Source: Microbacterium sp. (lineage in GTDB: Bacteria > Actinomycetota > Actinomycetes > Actinomycetales > Microbacteriaceae). Taken from it: a DNA stretch of 54,001 nt. Every line of letters begins with the position of its first letter. Within the stretch, counting starts at the first letter, position 1. A program made the position numbers and the translations under genes. Positions 50,688-54,001 of the stretch are shown piece by piece. Under the pieces are notes generated by a model. That model did no database searches. It was not told the origin of the DNA and worked only from the letters and a program-made list of their open reading frames with translations. The stretch is from the NCBI GenBank assembly GCA_003524435.1, contig DQHP01000089.1, forward strand, positions 1-54,001, given 5' to 3'.

Positions 50688-52139
50688 ATGACCCCCACCG
50701 CCACAGCTGAGGCTGGGACCGCGGTCGTCGGGCGCGTCGCACGCGTCACGGGCCCGGTCGTCGATATCGAGTTCCCGCACGACTCGATTCCTGACATCTA
50801 CAACGCATTGAAGACGACCATCGTGATCGGCGATGAGTCGACGGAGATCACGCTTGAGGTTGCACAGCACCTCGGTGACGACCTCGTTCGCGCAATTGCA
50901 CTGAAGCCGACGGACGGCATTGTTCGTGGCCAGGAAGTGCGCGACACCGGTGAGGCCATCTCGGTTCCCGTCGGTGACGTCACCAAGGGCAAGGTTTTCA
51001 ACGTGATCGGTGAGGTTCTCAACGCAGAACCCGGCGAGCAGATCGAGATCACTGAGCGCTGGCCGATTCACCGTCAGGCTCCGCCATTCGACCAGCTTGA
51101 GTCGAAGACGCAGATGTTCGAGACCGGCATCAAGTCGATCGACCTTCTCACCCCGTACGTGTTGGGTGGAAAGATCGGCCTCTTCGGTGGTGCAGGTGTC
51201 GGCAAGACGGTCCTCATCCAGGAAATGATTCAGCGTGTTGCTCAGAACCACGGTGGTGTTTCTGTGTTCGCCGGTGTCGGTGAGCGTACCCGTGAGGGCA
51301 ATGACCTGATCCACGAGATGGAAGAAGCAGGGGTCTTCGACAAGACTGCCCTTGTCTTCGGCCAGATGGATGAGCCGCCGGGAACCCGTCTTCGCGTCGC
51401 GCTGTCGGCTCTGACCATGGCTGAGTACTTCCGCGACGTGCAGAAGCAGGACGTGCTGTTGTTCATCGACAACATCTTCCGTTTCACGCAGGCCGGTTCT
51501 GAGGTTTCCACGCTGCTGGGCCGTATGCCTTCCGCCGTGGGTTACCAGCCGAACCTCGCCGACGAGATGGGTGTGCTCCAGGAGCGCATCACCTCGACGC
51601 GCGGTCACTCGATCACCTCGCTGCAGGCGATCTACGTCCCCGCCGATGACTACACCGACCCGGCTCCGGCAACCACCTTCGCGCACCTTGACGCAACGAC
51701 CGAGCTCAGCCGTGAGATCGCCTCGAAGGGCCTTTACCCGGCCATCGACCCGCTGACCTCAACGTCTCGCATCATGGACCCGCGCTACTTGGGTGAGGAC
51801 CACTACCGCGTGGCCACGACCGTGAAGCAGATCCTTCAGAAGAACAAGGAACTGCAGGAGATCATCGCGATCCTCGGTGTTGACGAGCTCTCGGAAGAGG
51901 ACAAGATCGTCGTGTCGCGTGCACGTCGTATCCAGCAGTTCCTCTCGCAGAACACCTACATGGCGAAGAAGTTCACCAACGTCGAAGGATCGACCGTTCC
52001 GCTGAAGGACACCATTGAGTCCTTCGACGCGATCGCAAAGGGTGACTTCGACCACGTGGCCGAGCAGGCCTTCTTCAACGTCGGCGGCATCGGCGACGTT
52101 GAAGAGAAGTGGGCGCAGATCCAGAAGGAGAACGGCTAA
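50688..52139 (+). CDS. atpD: F1Fo ATP synthase subunit beta
   Basis: A 483-residue catalytic subunit. Walker A GGAGVGKT is at 167-174, followed by GERTREGNDL (catalytic Glu and Arg region), LLFIDNIFRF (Walker B) and PADDYTDPAPATTFAHLDA. ATG 50688 follows AAAGAGACGAAGAT. The epsilon gene begins two bases after its stop. Confidence 0.97.
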   Translation: MTPTATAEAGTAVVGRVARVTGPVVDIEFPHDSIPDIYNALKTTIVIGDESTEITLEVAQHLGDDLVRAIALKPTDGIVRGQEVRDTGEAISVPVGDVTKGKVFNVIGEVLNAEPGEQIEITERWPIHRQAPPFDQLESKTQMFETGIKSIDLLTPYVLGGKIGLFGGAGVGKTVLIQEMIQRVAQNHGGVSVFAGVGERTREGNDLIHEMEEAGVFDKTALVFGQMDEPPGTRLRVALSALTMAEYFRDVQKQDVLLFIDNIFRFTQAGSEVSTLLGRMPSAVGYQPNLADEMGVLQERITSTRGHSITSLQAIYVPADDYTDPAPATTFAHLDATTELSREIASKGLYPAIDPLTSTSRIMDPRYLGEDHYRVATTVKQILQKNKELQEIIAILGVDELSEEDKIVVSRARRIQQFLSQNTYMAKKFTNVEGSTVPLKDTIESFDAIAKGDFDHVAEQAFFNVGGIGDVEEKWAQIQKENG

Positions 52140-52141
52140 TC

Positions 52142-52402
52142 ATGGCACTGCAGGTCAGCCTTGTCTCCGCAGACGCGGAGGTCTGGACGGGAGAGGCGAC
52201 CCTCGTGGTCGCAAAGACCGTCGAGGGCGAGATCGGCATCATGAGCGGCCACGAGCCCATCCTGGCGATTCTCGCCGAGGGACAGGTTCGCATCACGCAG
52301 TCTGACGGCACGAAGGTGTTGGCAAATGCGCAGGATGGCTTCCTCTCAATGGACAGCGATCGCCTCACGATCGTCGCGGGTAACGCGGCGCTCATCGCCT
52401 GA
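52142..52402 (+). CDS. atpC: F1Fo ATP synthase subunit epsilon
   Basis: An 86-residue protein, shorter than E. coli epsilon (about 139). The N-terminal beta-sandwich is complete (LVSADAEVWTGEATLVVAKTVEGEIGI, then GHEPILAIL). The C-terminal two-helix inhibitory domain is missing. Short epsilon is known in several actinobacteria, so this is probably not a truncation by mutation. It ends the operon, and a large hairpin follows. Confidence 0.95.
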   Translation: MALQVSLVSADAEVWTGEATLVVAKTVEGEIGIMSGHEPILAILAEGQVRITQSDGTKVLANAQDGFLSMDSDRLTIVAGNAALIA

Positions 52403-52415
52403 CACAACGATTCGC

Positions 52416-52459
52416 GAACGCGCCCGCCTGTCATCCCCGCGATGGCAGCGGGCGCGTTC
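52416..52459 (+). terminator. Hairpin terminator after the atp operon
   Basis: GAACGCGCCCGC (52416-52427) pairs perfectly with 52448-52459. Inside, TGTCATC (52429-52435) pairs with GATGGCA (52441-52447), leaving a 5-base loop. It starts 14 bases past atpC. The T run after it is weak (TCTCGTCC), so it may be a Rho-assisted or partial terminator. Confidence 0.7.
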
Positions 52460-52474
52460 TCGTCCGTGGAGCCC

Positions 52475-53221
52475 ATGAAGATTCTCCTTCCTCCTTCTGA
52501 AACCAAGCGATCTGGCGGCGCGGGGAAGCCGCTCGCGATCGAAAGCCTGGCTCTGCCGTTGCTGTCCGACGAACGTCGGACCACGATCGACGCACTTGTT
52601 GCCTTGTCCGCAGAGCCAGATCAGGCGCAACGCGTGCTCAAGCTCAGTGAACGCCAGGTCGGTGATCTCGCGCACAACGCCTTCTTGCGGACGTCGCCGA
52701 CGATGCCCGCGGTCGATCGTTATACCGGCGTCCTCTATGACGCTCTTGACGCGACGAGTTTGGATGCATCGTCGCGGCGCTGGCTGGGCCGGCACGTGTG
52801 GATCCATTCGGCGCCATTCGGTCCAGTGTCTGCGATGGATAAAATACCGGCCTATCGCCTGGCGGCCGGTACTTCTCTTCCGGGGGCGCCGCCACTGCGC
52901 AAACTTTGGGCGGCTCAAACATCTGAAGCGTTCGCGGAGGATGGCCCGTCATTTGTATTGGATTTGCGCAGCGAGGCGTACGTCGCCCTAGGGCCGGTAC
53001 CCAGGGCGGTACCGTCTGCGTACGTTCGAGTCGTTACCGCGCATGGTAAGGCGCTCAATCATTTCAATAAGAAGGCGAAGGGCGAGCTGATGCGTGCACT
53101 CTCCGTTGACCGTCCCCGGCTGACTTCGTTACATTCGCTGCTGGCCTGGGCGAGGACTCATGGTGTTGCGCTGAGGGAAAATGGGGGAGAGGGCATCCTC
53201 GACCTCGTCGTTGACGGCTGA
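52475..53221 (+). CDS. yaaA: YaaA family peroxide-stress protein
   Basis: 248 residues counted from ATG 52475 (MKILLPPSETKRSGG), the exact N-terminal signature of the YaaA/DUF328 family. VDRYTGVLYDALDA and LDLRSEAYVAL are further family blocks, and FNKKAKGELMRAL precedes the C-terminus. E. coli YaaA limits intracellular iron under peroxide stress; actinobacterial members are unstudied. It begins inside the transcribed region beyond the atp hairpin, so partial read-through from atp is possible. Confidence 0.9.
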   Translation: MKILLPPSETKRSGGAGKPLAIESLALPLLSDERRTTIDALVALSAEPDQAQRVLKLSERQVGDLAHNAFLRTSPTMPAVDRYTGVLYDALDATSLDASSRRWLGRHVWIHSAPFGPVSAMDKIPAYRLAAGTSLPGAPPLRKLWAAQTSEAFAEDGPSFVLDLRSEAYVALGPVPRAVPSAYVRVVTAHGKALNHFNKKAKGELMRALSVDRPRLTSLHSLLAWARTHGVALRENGGEGILDLVVDG

Positions 53222-53378
53222 CTACCCGCGGCGTGTAGCGGCAGCAATGGGGAGTTGTGTTCTGCGCGTCACATTGCCCCAATGATCTCGACCCCGCTAC
53301 CATTGCCAATGCAAAGCTCTCGGGCTTTGTCGTCGGGGGACGAGGTCCGTTCCCTTCTGTCAAAGGAATGTGAGTCAC

Positions 53379-54001
53379 ATGTACTCCGACTATGGTTACG
53401 GAACAGCGTATGCAGGCATGCTCGCGTTGTTCGCGCTTTTCGGGTTCCTGATTATTGCCGTTGTCTACGTCCTCGGCTCCCTCTTCTACATGAAGATCTT
53501 CGAAAAGGCCGGTGTGCAGGGCAAATGGCGTGCCTGGGTCCCGATCTACAACAACATGATCTTCCTCAAGCTCGGCGATATGAGCCCGTGGCTCATCCTT
53601 TACGCCATGGGTGGCGCTATTCTCCTGAGCTGGCTCCCGGTTATCGGCCAGATCATCAGCCTTGCTGCCGGCGTCCTGATGGTGCTTGCTGCCTACCGCG
53701 TCGGCCAGAAGCTGCAGAAGGAGGGCGCATGGGTCGTCCTCTACATCTTCCTGTCGCTCATCTGGCTCGGCATCAACGCCTTCGACAAGTCACGTTGGAA
53801 CACCCAGATTGCACCCGCGGCCTGGGCAGGTAACTCCTTCTTCGGCGACCGCACGACCTGGGAAGGCGTGCCGTCGCAGCCCTCTGCAGCGCCCGCTGCT
53901 CCTGGATACGGTGCCGCACCCCAGGGCTACGCGCCGCCGCAGGCTCAGCAGCCTGGCTACCCGCAGCCTGGTTACCAGCAGCCCGCTGCACCTGGCTACC
54001 A
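53379..54001 (+). CDS. DUF5684-type membrane protein (partial, runs off the right edge)
   Basis: ATG 53379 has AAAGGAATG upstream, and 207 codons are visible without a stop. MYSDYGYGTAYAGMLALF begins a membrane helix. FYMKIFEKAGVQGKWRAWVPIYN is characteristic of DUF5684, with further helices to about residue 130. The C-terminal part is Pro/Gly/Tyr/Gln-rich (PGYPQPGYQQP) and continues past the window. Function unknown; the tail resembles low-complexity envelope proteins. Confidence 0.82.
   Translation, partial: MYSDYGYGTAYAGMLALFALFGFLIIAVVYVLGSLFYMKIFEKAGVQGKWRAWVPIYNNMIFLKLGDMSPWLILYAMGGAILLSWLPVIGQIISLAAGVLMVLAAYRVGQKLQKEGAWVVLYIFLSLIWLGINAFDKSRWNTQIAPAAWAGNSFFGDRTTWEGVPSQPSAAPAAPGYGAAPQGYAPPQAQQPGYPQPGYQQPAAPGY

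Noticed and set aside
52142..52402. atpC truncated by mutation
   Set aside because: Short epsilon subunits without the C-terminal helices occur naturally in actinobacteria, and the remaining domain is intact.
1..54001. CRISPR arrays, rRNA genes or prophage modules
   Set aside because: No regularly spaced repeats, rRNA signatures or phage structural genes were seen; the holin-family gene at 40102 is a common chromosomal YvlD-like protein.

Overview
The window looks like chromosomal DNA of a high-G+C actinobacterium, most likely a Microbacteriaceae member (Microbacterium-like). The reasons are the GTG starts, the many ATGA/GTGA stop-start overlaps, actinobacterial families (DUF3097, LmeA-like DUF2993, a stand-alone SIP domain) and the gene order argS-lysA-hom-thrB-rho-prfA-prmC-tsaC-wecA-atp, which is characteristic of Actinobacteria. 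The genus is an inference from style and gene content, not from a search.

Layout. 1-4.0 kb: end of nnrD, a GT87-type membrane glycosyltransferase, a thiamine-binding (MTH1187) gene, a 457-codon membrane protein of unknown function bracketed by a duplicated 3' end of the thiamine-binding gene, and a NUDIX hydrolase. 4.0-9.0 kb: metX and metY (methionine by direct sulfhydrylation), an SDR, ung and a GNAT acetyltransferase. 8.9-13.9 kb: a complete five-gene peptide ABC transporter operon. 13.9-17.9 kb: alpha/beta hydrolase, AhpD-like protein, tyrosine phosphatase, SIP-domain protein, a HEXXH protein and an arginase-fold protein. 18.0-25.7 kb: pspA with a TPM-domain membrane protein, DUF3097, trmB, CPBP, DUF1304, a broken GyrI-like gene and thrC. 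25.7-28.0 kb: polar amino-acid ABC transporter. 28.4-32.8 kb: tRNA-Arg(CCG), an SGNH hydrolase, argS, an LmeA-like protein and YihY.

33.0-45.4 kb holds the conserved block lysA-hom-thrB-rho-prfA, interrupted by yvlD-like, cysE and cysK, then prmC, tsaC/sua5, a wecA-like gene and an AtpI-like gene. 45.6-52.4 kb is the full F1Fo ATP synthase operon atpBEFHAGDC. It is followed by yaaA and the start of a DUF5684-type membrane protein that runs off the right edge.

How it works together. Aspartate-family synthesis is well represented: hom, thrB, thrC, lysA, metX and metY, with cysE and cysK supplying cysteine. Translation functions (argS, tRNA-Arg, prfA, prmC, tsaC, trmB) and rho are linked to energy production (atp). 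Most of the window is ordinary housekeeping DNA. I did not find a clearly new multi-gene system. The strongest candidate for something undescribed is the 1.58-kb segment at about 1.5-3.3 kb. There, an orphan two-TM protein gene of lower G+C sits between two 94%-identical copies of the 3' end of the thiamine-binding gene. Further items are a GyrI-like gene with an internal deletion, hairpins just after both transporter binding-protein genes, a 77-bp convergent gene overlap and an Asn-rich disordered domain in Rho.
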